Positions 25,882 to 35,611 are shown, counted from the stretch's first letter. The stretch is 64,000 bases of DNA from Bin80 sp964503085 (GCA_964503085.1 CAZCYQ010000001.1:1-64000); one strand, 5' to 3'. Program-made: numbers and translations. The notes: generated from the letters alone by a model not told the origin.

Positions 25882-26973
25882 GGCGGCAATGTCTGCTCCG
25901 CGGCTCCGCCGCACGGTCACAGTTACCCCACGTTTTGACAGGTGCGCCATAAATTCGTCTAGCTGCTCTTCGCTTGTGCGTTCGAATTCAGTTCCGGGCA
26001 CGTTGTTGTACATAATCAGGTTAACCTTTGCGCGCACGCTGTGGCAAATTTGGGCCAGAGTACCGGCGTCTTCCAGTGAGTCATTAAATCCCCTGAACAA
26101 GCAATACTCAAATGTTATTGGACGCCCCGTTGTGTCTGTATGATATCGCATGGCGGGTTTCAATGCTTTCAGACCTGTGAGGGCATTGCGGCTGACAGGC
26201 ATAATGCTTGCCCGTTTGGATTCTGTGGGTGCATGCAGTGAAACGGCCAGATTCACGCGGGGGGCATCGTTTGCCAGATCGCGTATGCGACGCGCGAGTC
26301 CGACAGTTGATACCGTAATTCTCCGGGGAGAGAGCCCGCAGGCTTCCGGGTGGGTCAGAATCGCCAGACTGGCTAAAAGTGCTTTGTAGTTGAGGAGCGG
26401 TTCGCCCATTCCCATGTAGACTACATTGGATATATCCCGGTCGAAGCGTTCGTTGGCGATCTTGCGCATATAGGTGATCTGGTCTACAATCTGCCCGCAG
26501 GTCAGATTTTCGTGGAATCCCATTTTTCCTGTTGCGCAAAACGTACAACCCATGGCACAGCCGACCTGGCTAGAAACACACACCGTCAGTCGGGCTGGGT
26601 CTCCGTGATCATCAAAATGTGGGATCAGGACTGATTCAACGTTTCGCCCCGAGGGTAATTGCATAAGTGCTTTCACCGTTTGATCGCGTGCCGTGAATAG
26701 TGCCTGTACCTTCAAGCGCTCCATGCGGGCATTCTTTGCAAGGCCATTCCTAAGTGATACGGGCAGATTCAGCATGGACTCGAAAGAATCAACAGCATTC
26801 CTTGCGTACATCCAGCGCAGAATCTGGCGTGCACGCCATTTTGGCTCGCCCAGTTCCAGAACCCATTCTTCTAGTCCAGTGGGAGACAGGGCCTTTAGGT
26901 CTGTTGAGATATGCTTCACGTCTAAAAAGTGTATTTGTGGTTCTGGATCGGCAGGGGAATGGGGTGTAACCAT
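25846..26973 (-). CDS. rlmN: Dual-specificity 23S rRNA/tRNA adenine-C2 methyltransferase
   Basis: 375 residues from the ATG at 26973. It is a radical-SAM enzyme that methylates C2 of A2503 in 23S rRNA and A37 in some tRNAs. Signatures: the iron-sulfur motif CAMGCTFCATG (C-x3-C-x2-C), VVYMGMGEPLLN, RRITVSTVGL, and the C-terminal Cys in AACGQLAN that is methylated during catalysis. The last 36 nt are duplicated at the far side of the island, but this copy is complete. Confidence 0.93.
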   Translation of the reverse strand: MVTPHSPADPEPQIHFLDVKHISTDLKALSPTGLEEWVLELGEPKWRARQILRWMYARNAVDSFESMLNLPVSLRNGLAKNARMERLKVQALFTARDQTVKALMQLPSGRNVESVLIPHFDDHGDPARLTVCVSSQVGCAMGCTFCATGKMGFHENLTCGQIVDQITYMRKIANERFDRDISNVVYMGMGEPLLNYKALLASLAILTHPEACGLSPRRITVSTVGLARRIRDLANDAPRVNLAVSLHAPTESKRASIMPVSRNALTGLKALKPAMRYHTDTTGRPITFEYCLFRGFNDSLEDAGTLAQICHSVRAKVNLIMYNNVPGTEFERTSEEQLDEFMAHLSKRGVTVTVRRSRGADIAAACGQLANQSQA

Positions 26974-27023
26974 ACCAAGTACAGGTAAGGTCAATCAGAG
27001 CATTAGGTTCCGAAGCTGGCCAG

Positions 27024-27209
27024 CTATTTCCATGATCTTCCAGCGAAACCCATAGATCTTATGATGCGTCTATTGGGGGGCCTTCCGACCGGCAGATTCT
27101 GAATTTTTTGAACTCTTCCCACCCATGAAATCATTCCAATGGCCAAGAGGGAAAGAGTCACCACGGTTATTTGCAATAACTCACTTCGCAGAGGATTTTT
27201 GTCGATCAT
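27024..27209 (-). CDS. Membrane-anchored stub after the propeller gene
   Basis: 61 residues: a short basic N-terminus, one transmembrane helix (LLQITVVTLSLLAIGMISW) and a short tail. It starts inside the stop of the propeller gene (ATGA overlap, 27206-27209) and ends 50 bp before the rlmN start. The arrangement copies the locus at 466-1874, where the propeller gene is followed by a membrane-anchored CPYC protein. No CxxC is present here, so it may be what is left of a deleted thioredoxin-like gene. Confidence 0.4.
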   Translation of the reverse strand: MIDKNPLRSELLQITVVTLSLLAIGMISWVGRVQKIQNLPVGRPPNRRIIRSMGFAGRSWK

Positions 27210-28336
27210 CTTCCTCTGTACTCATAGACCTCAAGGATTGGGTTGGGCAGATTACCTGATTCATCTATGTCAGGCTGAACAACACGGTACGCCAAGCCGT
27301 CGCGGGCGTAGATGAAAAAATCATCGCCTTTCACCAGTTCGGTAACTAAACTACCTGCGTCATCAAACACTTGCAGGCCTGCTCCGCGGTCAGCACCGTT
27401 ATGATACTGAATCAGTACCAAATCATCGTCAAGCAATAACACATTATCTACCATAGATCTATTCCGCACCACTCTCCTCAAATGTCTATCCAAGCGGCGG
27501 AAATCAGGATCAAATGGATCGGGGATATCTTGCGTGATCTGGCGGAACCAGGGGTTTTCGAACTCAAGTACCCGAACCAGGCGACCTTCCAAGTCCAATT
27601 GTGTAAGAGCTGAGGATGGTGTTGCAAAATAGAGATGCTTTGTGGTCTTGACTAATCCTCCCCCCGTCCATCTATAATCTACGCCCGGAGCAGGGCTCTC
27701 AGCAAGCTTGACTTCTCGTATTGATCGGCCAAACCCATCCATGAAACGCAATACTTGACCGGTTCCCATACTGTAGATGCCAATCATTTTGTCAGAATTT
27801 TCTAGGACCAAACTGTTATGATCGATGCCGGTAAACTCTATCGACATAGTGCTTTTACATTGCCCGTCTCCGTCAAATAAGAACCCCCATGGACTGGAAC
27901 CGAGCACCAGTATCTGGGAATCAGGTTTGATCTTTGCACCGGTAGGGAAAAAGCGAGTCTCGGGGTTGCATTGGCGGGTATCCAAATGTGTTACGTACGT
28001 GCCATTGCCCTCAAATAGTATGGCCTGCCAGCTTATTTCGTCAATGATCACTAATCGTCCATCACTACCCATATCAATTGCTGATACTTCGCCTATCAGC
28101 AGCGTATCGTTGCCTGAAAAGGATATGGTGTGTGTCTTGTGGAAGGCTGGGCTTATGTATGTTTCAAAATCCTCTAATTCAGAGGCTTGACCGTATGCGG
28201 TAGATGGACAGGTTATAAAAAACAATAGAGCGCACAGAAGCATACTGCACGCTAAGCTGCCTATTCCGCAACTTTGCGGAGTCAGTTTTTTTGAGTCGCT
28301 TGGCATGGGCTGGAAAAGTCTCCACTGAGCCAACAA
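27206..28336 (-). CDS. Secreted six-bladed beta-propeller protein
   Basis: 376 residues from the start at 28336; an ATG at 28306 (MPSDSKKLTP) is an alternative. A signal segment (LLCALLFFITCPSTAYGQA) leads to propeller-like repeats: VSAIDMGSDGRLVIIDEISW, FLFDGDGQCKS, LRFMDGFGRSIREV and LTQLDLEGRLVRVLEF. It belongs to the same broad group as 840-1874 and 9873-11060. It is translationally coupled to the membrane stub downstream. No Cys-rich peptide gene is found upstream. The ligand is unknown. Confidence 0.65.
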   Translation of the reverse strand: MLAQWRLFQPMPSDSKKLTPQSCGIGSLACSMLLCALLFFITCPSTAYGQASELEDFETYISPAFHKTHTISFSGNDTLLIGEVSAIDMGSDGRLVIIDEISWQAILFEGNGTYVTHLDTRQCNPETRFFPTGAKIKPDSQILVLGSSPWGFLFDGDGQCKSTMSIEFTGIDHNSLVLENSDKMIGIYSMGTGQVLRFMDGFGRSIREVKLAESPAPGVDYRWTGGGLVKTTKHLYFATPSSALTQLDLEGRLVRVLEFENPWFRQITQDIPDPFDPDFRRLDRHLRRVVRNRSMVDNVLLLDDDLVLIQYHNGADRGAGLQVFDDAGSLVTELVKGDDFFIYARDGLAYRVVQPDIDESGNLPNPILEVYEYRGR

Positions 28337-28554
28337 CAGTGTTCCCGGGGGCGCGTTTCACTTATAGTACACAATTCCTTTTTCCTCACCTAGTCCCCTC
28401 ATAACAAATCTCCTTGATGGCATGCCTTAATTCAACAATGTCCTGCGCTATTGCATTTAATTCCATTAGGTTATCTTGCATTGTACGGGTCCACAATTTG
28501 ACAATGGTGGGATTGAGTGCTATGTTGGTAGACAACTAACTATAAGGTGAAATA

Positions 28555-28971
28555 ATGAAACACATACTGAGCATTCTATTTTTGGTCGCCATTCTGGCGG
28601 GCCCCGCTGCCTTTGCGCAGGCACCGGCCAATCATTTGGAGGGAAGCTGGCGCATAGTGTCACAGCGATCTGTCTACCCGGATACAGTGATCGTAACTCT
28701 GAACGTTCCTCCCTCAATAAAAATCTTGAACTCCACACATTTCTCCTGGGGTTACCAGTCGGCCAATGGTGCGGAGGTCTTGGCTGGTGGCGGCAGATAT
28801 ACTTTGGACGGAGATACGCTTTATACGGAGTACCTGGAATATCATACTAGCGAGGTTCTGGTCGGCGAAGAGTTACGTTTCTCTGCCCGTGTTGTGGGGG
28901 ATCTATGGTACCATGTGGGTGAGTTTCCGAGTGGCTTCCGTCTCGAAGAAGTTTGGCGCCGGATAGAATAA
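28555..28971 (+). CDS. Secreted lipocalin-like protein
   Basis: 138 residues with a clear signal peptide (MKHILSILFLVAILAGPAAFAQ) and a good ribosome site (AAGGTG) 7 nt before the ATG. The mature part opens with HLEGSWRIVSQ, the L-x-G-x-W start of small lipocalin-like beta-barrels in Bacteroidota, and continues with alternating strands (GGRYTLDGDTLYTEYLEYH). It ends with LEEVWRRIE. Such proteins are periplasmic and may bind small hydrophobic ligands, but no substrate is known. Confidence 0.65.
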   Translation: MKHILSILFLVAILAGPAAFAQAPANHLEGSWRIVSQRSVYPDTVIVTLNVPPSIKILNSTHFSWGYQSANGAEVLAGGGRYTLDGDTLYTEYLEYHTSEVLVGEELRFSARVVGDLWYHVGEFPSGFRLEEVWRRIE

Positions 28972-29152
28972 GAGGGAAGCAATACTGGTGCTTTGTTTAT
29001 CTGGGACGGCATCACGTAGATCGAGGGGAGTGCACAGGCGAAGGTTGGCGCAATTGCGCGGCGACGGGCGCTGGAACGGTCATCTCCAAGAGACCCGTGA
29101 ATGGAGTCAGCCGGTGACCTGCGGCATGGTTACGGTCTGACAATGTCCTCAA

Positions 29153-30079
29153 TTACAGCAGCCAGAGATCAGCTGCAATTGCGGTCACGAGCAGCGGCAC
29201 GTATGCGATACTGGCCAGCAGAATTTTTCTTGCCAGCCGCGGCGTTTGTTTGCGGTAAAAGCCGATTGCGGGCAAAATGAATCCGATACCGGTCGGGATT
29301 ATGATCGCAAGGTAAAGCCACCCTGTATAGTCCAGTACTGTGGGTAACAGGCTGACGCCTAGCAGCAGTGTGCTGTACGCCAGTGTTCGTTTGGCCGTAG
29401 CTCTTCCGTCGGGGTTCCGGACAGGAAACATGGCGTGACCCCCACGTGCGTAGTCCTTGCGATACATCCAGGCAAGTGCCAGAAAGTGGGGCATCTGCCA
29501 AAGGGCAAGTATTGAGAAAAGAACCCAGCCACCGGTCCCGACCGTTCCTGTTGCTGCCACGTAACCTCCTAATGCTGGAAGCGCCCCGGGTATGGCTCCA
29601 ATCAGCGTGTTGTAGGTGGTGCGGCGCTTGAGTGGCGTGTAGGCAAACAGGTATAGTACAATAGTCAATGCCGCCAGAAGCAACGTGATGAGATTTACCC
29701 ACCAAAGTAGTGTCAGTCCACCGGCAATAAGGATCAGTCCGAAGGTCAGTGCGGCACCGGCTCCGATCCGCCCGGACGGCAGCGGCCGTTGTGCAGTACG
29801 ACGCATGAGTGCGTCGTCGTTGCGCTCAATGTAATGATTGAGCACACCTCCTCCCGCGCTTGCAAGCGCGGTTCCTCCGAGGGTAAGTGCCAGCAATAAT
29901 GGATTCACGCTCTCGCCAGCTCCCAGCATGAAGCCCGCAAGGGCTGAAAGCACAACCAGAAAGCCAATCTCCGGCTTGACCAGTTCCCAATAGTCCTGCA
30001 GGACTGAAGCCGGGCTGGTGCCGGGTCGTAGCAGACGCAGTTCTGCGGCTTCCTCAGATGTGAAAACGTTGCTATCCAC
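29153..30079 (-). CDS. ctaB: Protoheme IX farnesyltransferase (heme O synthase)
   Basis: I prefer the GTG at 30079, giving 308 residues, the usual length; the open frame runs on to 30223 but there it lies inside ctaA and does not resemble the family. It is an integral membrane prenyltransferase of the UbiA type with about nine helices. The first Asp-rich motif is visible in NHYIERNDDALMRRT followed by RPLPSGRI. It attaches a farnesyl chain to protoheme to give heme O for cytochrome oxidase. The start overlaps the ctaA stop by 8 nt, so the two genes are coupled. Confidence 0.9.
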   Translation of the reverse strand: MDSNVFTSEEAAELRLLRPGTSPASVLQDYWELVKPEIGFLVVLSALAGFMLGAGESVNPLLLALTLGGTALASAGGGVLNHYIERNDDALMRRTAQRPLPSGRIGAGAALTFGLILIAGGLTLLWWVNLITLLLAALTIVLYLFAYTPLKRRTTYNTLIGAIPGALPALGGYVAATGTVGTGGWVLFSILALWQMPHFLALAWMYRKDYARGGHAMFPVRNPDGRATAKRTLAYSTLLLGVSLLPTVLDYTGWLYLAIIIPTGIGFILPAIGFYRKQTPRLARKILLASIAYVPLLVTAIAADLWLL

Positions 30080-31007
30080 TTCGCAGTCGCAGAGTTCCGA
30101 GCAGCACACATGCGCAACTGCCCATGAGAATAGTTCCAACCACCAGGTGCGAGGACGAAAATACAACTTGGGCGAGGCTTCGTTGCCCCTGACCTGCGTC
30201 ATAGAGTAACGTAATAAGAGCAATCATCCCCAAAATCAGCTGCAAAAACAAGCACGTTAACATAACCCAAGCTCCCCGGTTCAGCAGTGGCTTGTCACTA
30301 AAGCGTTCCCGAATACGTCCACAGGTGACGATAATGAGAGACAGTACCAGTACGCTCCCTGCGGCATGGACTACAATAAAAGTCAAATCCACTCCTGCTC
30401 CGGGGTGCCGAAGTAAAGCACCGAGCAGGATCTGTATATACACCGCGACCGCAGTTGAACCTGCCAAGATACGTAATTGTCGCATCTCTGACGAACATTC
30501 TATATTGTGCGTCAGCCATGTGTGCGAACAGGAAACTGTGAGGATCACCGCAGCACAGAAGAAAAGCTGCGCACCCATAGCATGGACAACGGCCAGATCC
30601 ACGGATGCCCAGATTACACGAAGTCCTCCCAGAACCCCCTGTAGGATCACAAGACCAGTTGCTGATACCGCCAGTATACGAACCCAGCGTCGCGAGTCTG
30701 CCAGCCAAGTCCATAACGCAAGGCCCATTATCCATAGACCAACCAGAGCTCCCAGGAGCCGGTGTCCGTGTTCTGCTAGTACCGGTCCTTCCTGCCACCA
30801 ACGGGCATCTGGATTTTCTGGATCACTGTATCCCGTTGCAATCGGATCGTACGAGCCGAATGAGCTGGGCCAATCTGGAACAGCTAGGCCGGCTTCAATA
30901 CTCGTAACAACGCCTCCCCAACTAACCAGGAGGAGACATAGAAGCAACCCTCCCGCTGCGAAGTGGTATCGCCAACGGGGATTAGATGTAATTTTCGGTG
31001 AGTTCAT
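30072..31007 (-). CDS. ctaA: Heme A synthase (COX15/CtaA family)
   Basis: 311 residues from the ATG at 31007. Eight hydrophobic helices with conserved His in HRLLGALVGLWI, VHAMGAQLFFCA, VVHAAGSVLV and SSHLVVGT. The N-terminal GGVVTSIEAGLAVPDWPSSFG is diagnostic of the COX15/CtaA family. It oxidises the C8 methyl of heme O to make heme A, acting directly after CtaB. The pair marks an aerobic, aa3-type oxidase lineage. No oxidase subunit genes are in this window. Confidence 0.92.
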   Translation of the reverse strand: MNSPKITSNPRWRYHFAAGGLLLCLLLVSWGGVVTSIEAGLAVPDWPSSFGSYDPIATGYSDPENPDARWWQEGPVLAEHGHRLLGALVGLWIMGLALWTWLADSRRWVRILAVSATGLVILQGVLGGLRVIWASVDLAVVHAMGAQLFFCAAVILTVSCSHTWLTHNIECSSEMRQLRILAGSTAVAVYIQILLGALLRHPGAGVDLTFIVVHAAGSVLVLSLIIVTCGRIRERFSDKPLLNRGAWVMLTCLFLQLILGMIALITLLYDAGQGQRSLAQVVFSSSHLVVGTILMGSCACVLLGTLRLRSG

Positions 31008-31081
31008 GCACAATTAAATCGCAACCCGGGGCAACCCAATCAATAGCTACTCTGTTCCATTGAATTAGTCCGGTTAAACTC

Positions 31082-32446
31082 ATGCGAATGCTTATTGAAT
31101 CAATTTCAGGGGTCAGAGGAATTTACGGTGCTGGTTTGGATGCACTGGTGCTCGTACGCTATAGTTTGGCCTTCGGTCAATTCTGTCTGAATCAGCTCAA
31201 CGACCTACCCCGGCGCGTTGTCGTGGGCCGGGATGCACGTGTTTCCGGGGACGTGTGCATGCAAATTGTAGCATCCACGCTGCGCAGCCTCGGAATTGAG
31301 GTCATAGATGCAGGGCTTGCGCCGACACCGACCGTTGCCATGGCGGTTCTGTTCGAAAAAGCAAGAGGAGGTATTGTGCTGAGTGCCTCACACAACCCGG
31401 AAGAGTGGAATGCACTCAAGCTGCTGAATCATAAGAGTGAATTTTTGTCGCCGGAGGAGGGGGCCGCTGTAATGGATATGGCAAGGCATCCAGAATCCCC
31501 AGTGCATCAGGATGTTGTCCCCGGTGTCGTAAGAGCCGGGGAGTATATAGACCGGCATGTTGATGCGATTCTGGATCTACCTTACTGTCAACCGGATGCG
31601 ATTGCCTCCAAGGGGTATACGGTCGTGGTTGATGGCATCAATTCCGTAGGTGCGCTGGCTTTGCCGCGCCTGCTCGAGCGTTTGGGAGTCGGCAATATTA
31701 AGTTGACCAATGGTGATGTTACGGGCCGGTTTGCTCATCCTGCTGAGCCTCTGCCACAGCACCTGTACGGTACAATGGACTACGTGCGCGAAATGGGTGC
31801 CGACCTGGGCCTGGTCGTTGATCCGGATGCCGACCGATTGGCGTTGATTGATGATCGCGGGGACTATGTGAGCGAAGAGCTGACCCAAGTCATAGCAGCC
31901 GATTTTTTATGGCGCAGACGCAGCGGGCCGTATGTAACCAATCTTTCTTCCTCCCGAGCGATTGAAGATGTTGCTGCCCGGTACGGCATGCCGGTTTACA
32001 GGTCCGCGGTTGGAGAGATCAATGTGGTCAAGATGATGCAGCAACACGATGCTATCCTGGGCGGAGAAGGCAATGGTGGCGTGATACTGCCCGAGCTTCA
32101 CTATGGTCGGGATGCGCTCGTCGGAGCGGCTATGGTGCTTCAGCACCTGACTGAACTCGGCATTCCGCTCTCGGAGTACAGGCGCTCGTTACCACAGTAT
32201 GTGATTTCCAAGAACAAAGTCCAGGTCGCACACCCCGACGAAGTGCTCGCCCGCTTTGCTGCAAGGCATGGAGACAAGGAGCTCTCCACTTTAGATGGGG
32301 TAAAGATCAACTTACCGGAGGGCTGGGTGCACGTACGTAAGTCAAACACCGAACCGATCGTACGTATTTATGCTGAAGCGTCCAGTGAGCGTGAAGCTGA
32401 TTTTCTCGCGCACCAGTACATGGACGACATACGCTCCGACAAGTAA
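31082..32446 (+). CDS. Phosphoglucosamine mutase / phosphomannomutase
   Basis: 454 residues of the alpha-D-phosphohexomutase family. The catalytic phosphoserine is in LSASHNPEEWNALK (Ser103), the metal loop is DPDADRLALID near residue 246, the sugar loop is GGEGNGGVI, and the phosphate loop is RKSNTEPIVRIYAE. It moves phosphate between C6 and C1 of a hexose phosphate. The N-terminal GVRGIYG resembles GlmM, which would supply UDP-GlcNAc for the cell wall, but a mannose/glucose role cannot be excluded. It is followed by a bidirectional hairpin. Confidence 0.85.
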   Translation: MRMLIESISGVRGIYGAGLDALVLVRYSLAFGQFCLNQLNDLPRRVVVGRDARVSGDVCMQIVASTLRSLGIEVIDAGLAPTPTVAMAVLFEKARGGIVLSASHNPEEWNALKLLNHKSEFLSPEEGAAVMDMARHPESPVHQDVVPGVVRAGEYIDRHVDAILDLPYCQPDAIASKGYTVVVDGINSVGALALPRLLERLGVGNIKLTNGDVTGRFAHPAEPLPQHLYGTMDYVREMGADLGLVVDPDADRLALIDDRGDYVSEELTQVIAADFLWRRRSGPYVTNLSSSRAIEDVAARYGMPVYRSAVGEINVVKMMQQHDAILGGEGNGGVILPELHYGRDALVGAAMVLQHLTELGIPLSEYRRSLPQYVISKNKVQVAHPDEVLARFAARHGDKELSTLDGVKINLPEGWVHVRKSNTEPIVRIYAEASSEREADFLAHQYMDDIRSDK

Positions 32447-32451
32447 GGGGG

Positions 32452-32481
32452 CCGGGGGGATCGTTCAAACGATCCCCCCGG
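32452..32481. terminator. Bidirectional terminator between the phosphohexomutase gene and groEL
   Basis: Nearly continuous palindrome: CCGGGGGGATCGTT at 32452-32465 and its complement at 32468-32481. It lies between two convergent stops (32446 and 32489) and can serve both. Confidence 0.75.
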
Positions 32482-32488
32482 GAAAGGC

Positions 32489-34147
32489 TTAGAAGCCCAT
32501 TCCGCCGCCCATGCCACCCATACCACCGCCACCATGATCATGGTGATCTCCGCCGCCACCGGCACCCTTTGGCTCAGGGCGATCGGCTACCACGGCTTCG
32601 GTGGTCAATAGCAAGCCACTGACGGAGGAAGCATTTTCAAGAGCAGCACGCACGACCTTGGTGGGATCAATGACCCCGGCACTCACCAGTGCTTCGTACT
32701 CTTCGGTACGTGCATTATACCCGAAATCATTCTCACCCTCCTTGACTTTCTGCGCAACGATAGAACCTTCACCTCCAGCATTTGCAGCGATCTGGCGCAG
32801 AGGTTCTTCAAGGGCGCGGCGTACAATATTGACGCCGATCATCTGATCTTCGTTGTCGGTATCGGTTCCGTCAAGCGCGCTGATAGACCGGATAAGCGCA
32901 ACTCCGCCACCTGGAACGATGCCTTCCTCAATGGCTGCGCGCGTTGCGTGCAGTGCATCCTCGACGCGGGCTTTTTTCTCTTTCATTTCCGGTTCGGTTG
33001 CCGCGCCGATTTTGAGAACCGCAACTCCGCCGCTCAGTTTTGCCAGACGTTCCTGCAGTTTTTCGCGGTCGTAGTCGCTCGTGGTGGTCTCGATCTGCTG
33101 CCTGATCTGATTCGTGCGGGCTTTGATCTGATCTGTTTTTCCTGCACCATCGACAATGACGGTGGTGTCTTTGTCGATCACGACGCGCTTGGCCTGACCC
33201 AGATAGTCCAGCACAGCATTCTCCAGACGGTACCCTTTTTCTTCACTGATCACCGTACCACCCGTAAGGATTGCGATATCTTCCAGCATTGCTTTCCTGC
33301 GGTCTCCGAAGCCAGGGGCTTTTACTGCGGCTACACGAAGCGTGCCACGCAGTTTGTTAACCACCATTGTTGCCAGGGCCTCTCCCTCGACATCTTCGGC
33401 GATCACAAGAAGCGGTGAACTGGTCTGCGCAATTTTCTCCAGAATCGGAAGTAAATCCTTCATCGCGGAGATTTTTTTGTCGAAGATGAGCAGGTAAGCA
33501 TCTTCAAGGACAGTTTCCATGTCATCGGGATTTGTCACGAAGTAAGGTGACAGGTATCCGCGATCGAACTGCATCCCTTCGACGACATCCAGTGTGGTTT
33601 CTGTTCCTCGGGCTTCCTCGACAGTGATGACGCCATCTTTGCCGACGCGCTCAAAGGCATCTGAAATCAGTGTGCCGATTGCTTCGTCGTTGTTGGCGCT
33701 GATCGCACCAACCTGAGCAATTTCGTTACGACCTTCTATATCGCGGCTTTGCGTGCGGAGGTGTGATACAATCCGGCCAACGGCCTTGTCGATGCCACGT
33801 TTGAGGTCCATGGGGTTGGCGCCGGCAGTGACGTTTTTAAGGCCGGCTGTCATTATTGCCTGTGCGAGGACAGTTGCTGTAGTTGTGCCGTCGCCGGCCA
33901 CATCACTGGTTTTGGAGGCAACCTCCTTGACCATCTGAGCGCCTACATTCTCAAGCTTATCCTCCAGCTCGACTTCTTTGGCAACTGTTACACCATCTTT
34001 GGTGACGGTTGGGGATCCGAATTTTTTCTCAATGATGACGTTACGACCCTTGGGGCCAAGCGTCACTTTGACTGCGCTCGCAAGTTGGTCTACACCGCGC
34101 TTGAGAGCGCCGCGAGCGTCTGCGTCGAAAACGATTTGTTTTGCCAT
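32489..34147 (-). CDS. groL: Chaperonin GroEL (60 kDa subunit)
   Basis: 552 residues, standard length. ATP-binding and family signatures are plain: VTLGPKGRNVIIEKKFG, KDGVTVAKE, VAGDGTTTATVLAQA, and AAIEEGIVPGGGVALI. The Gly-Met-rich C-terminal tail (GGMGGMGGGMGF) is typical. It forms the double-ring folding machine capped by GroES, encoded 39 bp upstream, and should be repressed by HrcA through the CIRCE element at 34523-34549. Confidence 0.98.
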   Translation of the reverse strand: MAKQIVFDADARGALKRGVDQLASAVKVTLGPKGRNVIIEKKFGSPTVTKDGVTVAKEVELEDKLENVGAQMVKEVASKTSDVAGDGTTTATVLAQAIMTAGLKNVTAGANPMDLKRGIDKAVGRIVSHLRTQSRDIEGRNEIAQVGAISANNDEAIGTLISDAFERVGKDGVITVEEARGTETTLDVVEGMQFDRGYLSPYFVTNPDDMETVLEDAYLLIFDKKISAMKDLLPILEKIAQTSSPLLVIAEDVEGEALATMVVNKLRGTLRVAAVKAPGFGDRRKAMLEDIAILTGGTVISEEKGYRLENAVLDYLGQAKRVVIDKDTTVIVDGAGKTDQIKARTNQIRQQIETTTSDYDREKLQERLAKLSGGVAVLKIGAATEPEMKEKKARVEDALHATRAAIEEGIVPGGGVALIRSISALDGTDTDNEDQMIGVNIVRRALEEPLRQIAANAGGEGSIVAQKVKEGENDFGYNARTEEYEALVSAGVIDPTKVVRAALENASSVSGLLLTTEAVVADRPEPKGAGGGGDHHDHGGGGMGGMGGGMGF

Positions 34148-34186
34148 GATATTTGTTTGGGGTTTAGGTTTGGTTGATGTAATTCG

Positions 34187-34471
34187 TTACTGAATGATGC
34201 CGAGAATATCACTCTCACGCATAATCATGTACTCGGTGTCGTCGATTGTGACCTCGGTTCCTGAGTACTTGCCGTACAGCACGGTATCGCCGGCCTTGAC
34301 CGTCATGGCGATTTTGTTGCCGTTCTCGACACGACCGGGGCCAACAGCCAAAACAACTCCACGTTGGGGTTTTTCTTTGGCCGTATCCGGGATGTAGAGG
34401 CCGCTTGCAGTTTGCTCTTCGGCATCCTGCGTCTGCACGACCACGCGATCACTTAGGGGTTGGATTTTCAT
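34187..34471 (-). CDS. groS: Co-chaperonin GroES
   Basis: 94 residues from the ATG at 34471 (MKIQPLSDRVVVQ). The mobile loop (EEQTASGLYIPDTAKEKPQRG) and the roof-hairpin region (VLYGKYSGTEV) are recognisable. It caps the GroEL ring. It is the first gene of the groESL operon. Confidence 0.97.
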   Translation of the reverse strand: MKIQPLSDRVVVQTQDAEEQTASGLYIPDTAKEKPQRGVVLAVGPGRVENGNKIAMTVKAGDTVLYGKYSGTEVTIDDTEYMIMRESDILGIIQ

Positions 34472-34522
34472 GATTTGCAAATAGGTTATGTGATGGTTAG
34501 ACCTGAAAGGTTTTCGCAGTTG

Positions 34523-34549
34523 TTAGCACTCTCCTTCGGTGGGTGCTAA
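34523..34549 (-). promoter_or_regulatory. CIRCE operator for groESL
   Basis: TTAGCACTC, a 9-nt spacer, then GGGTGCTAA: the CIRCE inverted repeat with one mismatch in the right arm. It lies about 50 bp upstream of groES, the normal place for HrcA repression of heat-shock operons. Confidence 0.9.
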
Positions 34550-34895
34550 CAAAAATGCAGCGAATCTGTTTCTGCGAATTACACACCCTGCCGTTTCCTG
34601 CAAGGCGTGCAGTGCATTCGACTGGCGGATTCCGCAAATGATGTGCCACGCTTTGGTGTGCCAAAAATAGCAGCCAGGATGTGCCAACATGTCAGATGGC
34701 TGTGCAGAAATGGCAATTCGGGGAGCTAGATACCTGCCTAACCGCAGGGAACCTTTGAGGAGGGATGTAAGGTTCCACCCAAGGCGTTGTCGTATACGCG
34801 TCGTCGCGATAGGTACGGGCAATCAATCTCATATCCTGGAGGTTGGCTGCTCAGAGATCGGTCGCAAAATATGGTTAATAATATTCAAATGACGC
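34550..34895. other. Gene-free stretch between groES and the DUF2085 gene
   Basis: About 345 bp upstream of CIRCE. The groESL promoter must overlap CIRCE at one end and the DUF2085 promoter the other end. I found no tRNA-like cloverleaf, no repeat and no convincing small gene. Confidence 0.35.
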
Positions 34896-35348
34896 ATGCT
34901 CTCCCGTATTAGCTGGACTGGTTGGTGTGTCTCTATTTTGCTCATGGGGATCTTGGCGGTACTTGCCAGCTTGCCTCCGTGGGTTGGTGAACAGGTGCGA
35001 ATAGCGTTAATGTTAGGATTTGATCCGCTTTGTCATCAGATAGCCGAACGGTCACCTCATGTCGATGGGGTACAACTGGCCGTGTGTCACCGCTGCTACG
35101 GCATACTGGTTGGTTTAGCTATCGGACCGATTGCGGCCTTGATTATTCGGGGGCGGGTTAACCGACACGCTTCCCTTCTTATCGTTGCATCGCTTGTACC
35201 ATTGGCGTTGGATTGGGGACTGGGTATTGTGGGCATTTGGGCAAACACTGCGGAAAGCAGGCTTATTACAGGGGCGATTTTTGGTGTGGCTGCAGGTATC
35301 CTAGTTACCAGAGCTATGGCATGGTACCGACCTGCAGCGCGCCTTTGA
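34896..35348 (+). CDS. DUF2085 membrane protein
   Basis: 150 residues with four predicted membrane helices. The family signature is clear: DPLCHQIAERS followed by QLAVCHRCYGILVG, that is CHQ...RS and CxRCxG, a likely metal- or redox-active Cys/His pair at the membrane face. Function is unknown across the family. It is not obviously in an operon. Confidence 0.8.
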   Translation: MLSRISWTGWCVSILLMGILAVLASLPPWVGEQVRIALMLGFDPLCHQIAERSPHVDGVQLAVCHRCYGILVGLAIGPIAALIIRGRVNRHASLLIVASLVPLALDWGLGIVGIWANTAESRLITGAIFGVAAGILVTRAMAWYRPAARL

Positions 35349-35611
35349 TTAATCCAGTGGGTTAAGGTGCATGTTGCCGGTACTGTTCCAGCGCATTCAC
35401 CGGGTTGGTAGTTTCAGTGATGGGGCGGCCTGTTTTCGTTTAATTGCCCTATTGACTTCAGTTCTGGCAATCGGTCCCAATAGATAAACGGGGTGGCAAC
35501 CAGCCATCAACAATATCCCGGCGTTTGTTATCTTGCAATTGCCTGTAATGCTCTGGACTTGATATCCAGGTGGTGTTCGTGAGGTACAACCATAATTAAA
35601 CAGAACTCCTG

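Noticed and set aside
34550..34895. Possible tRNA or small RNA in the groES-DUF2085 gap
   Set aside because: No T-loop consensus or cloverleaf could be drawn; GC-rich pieces do not form a convincing structure.
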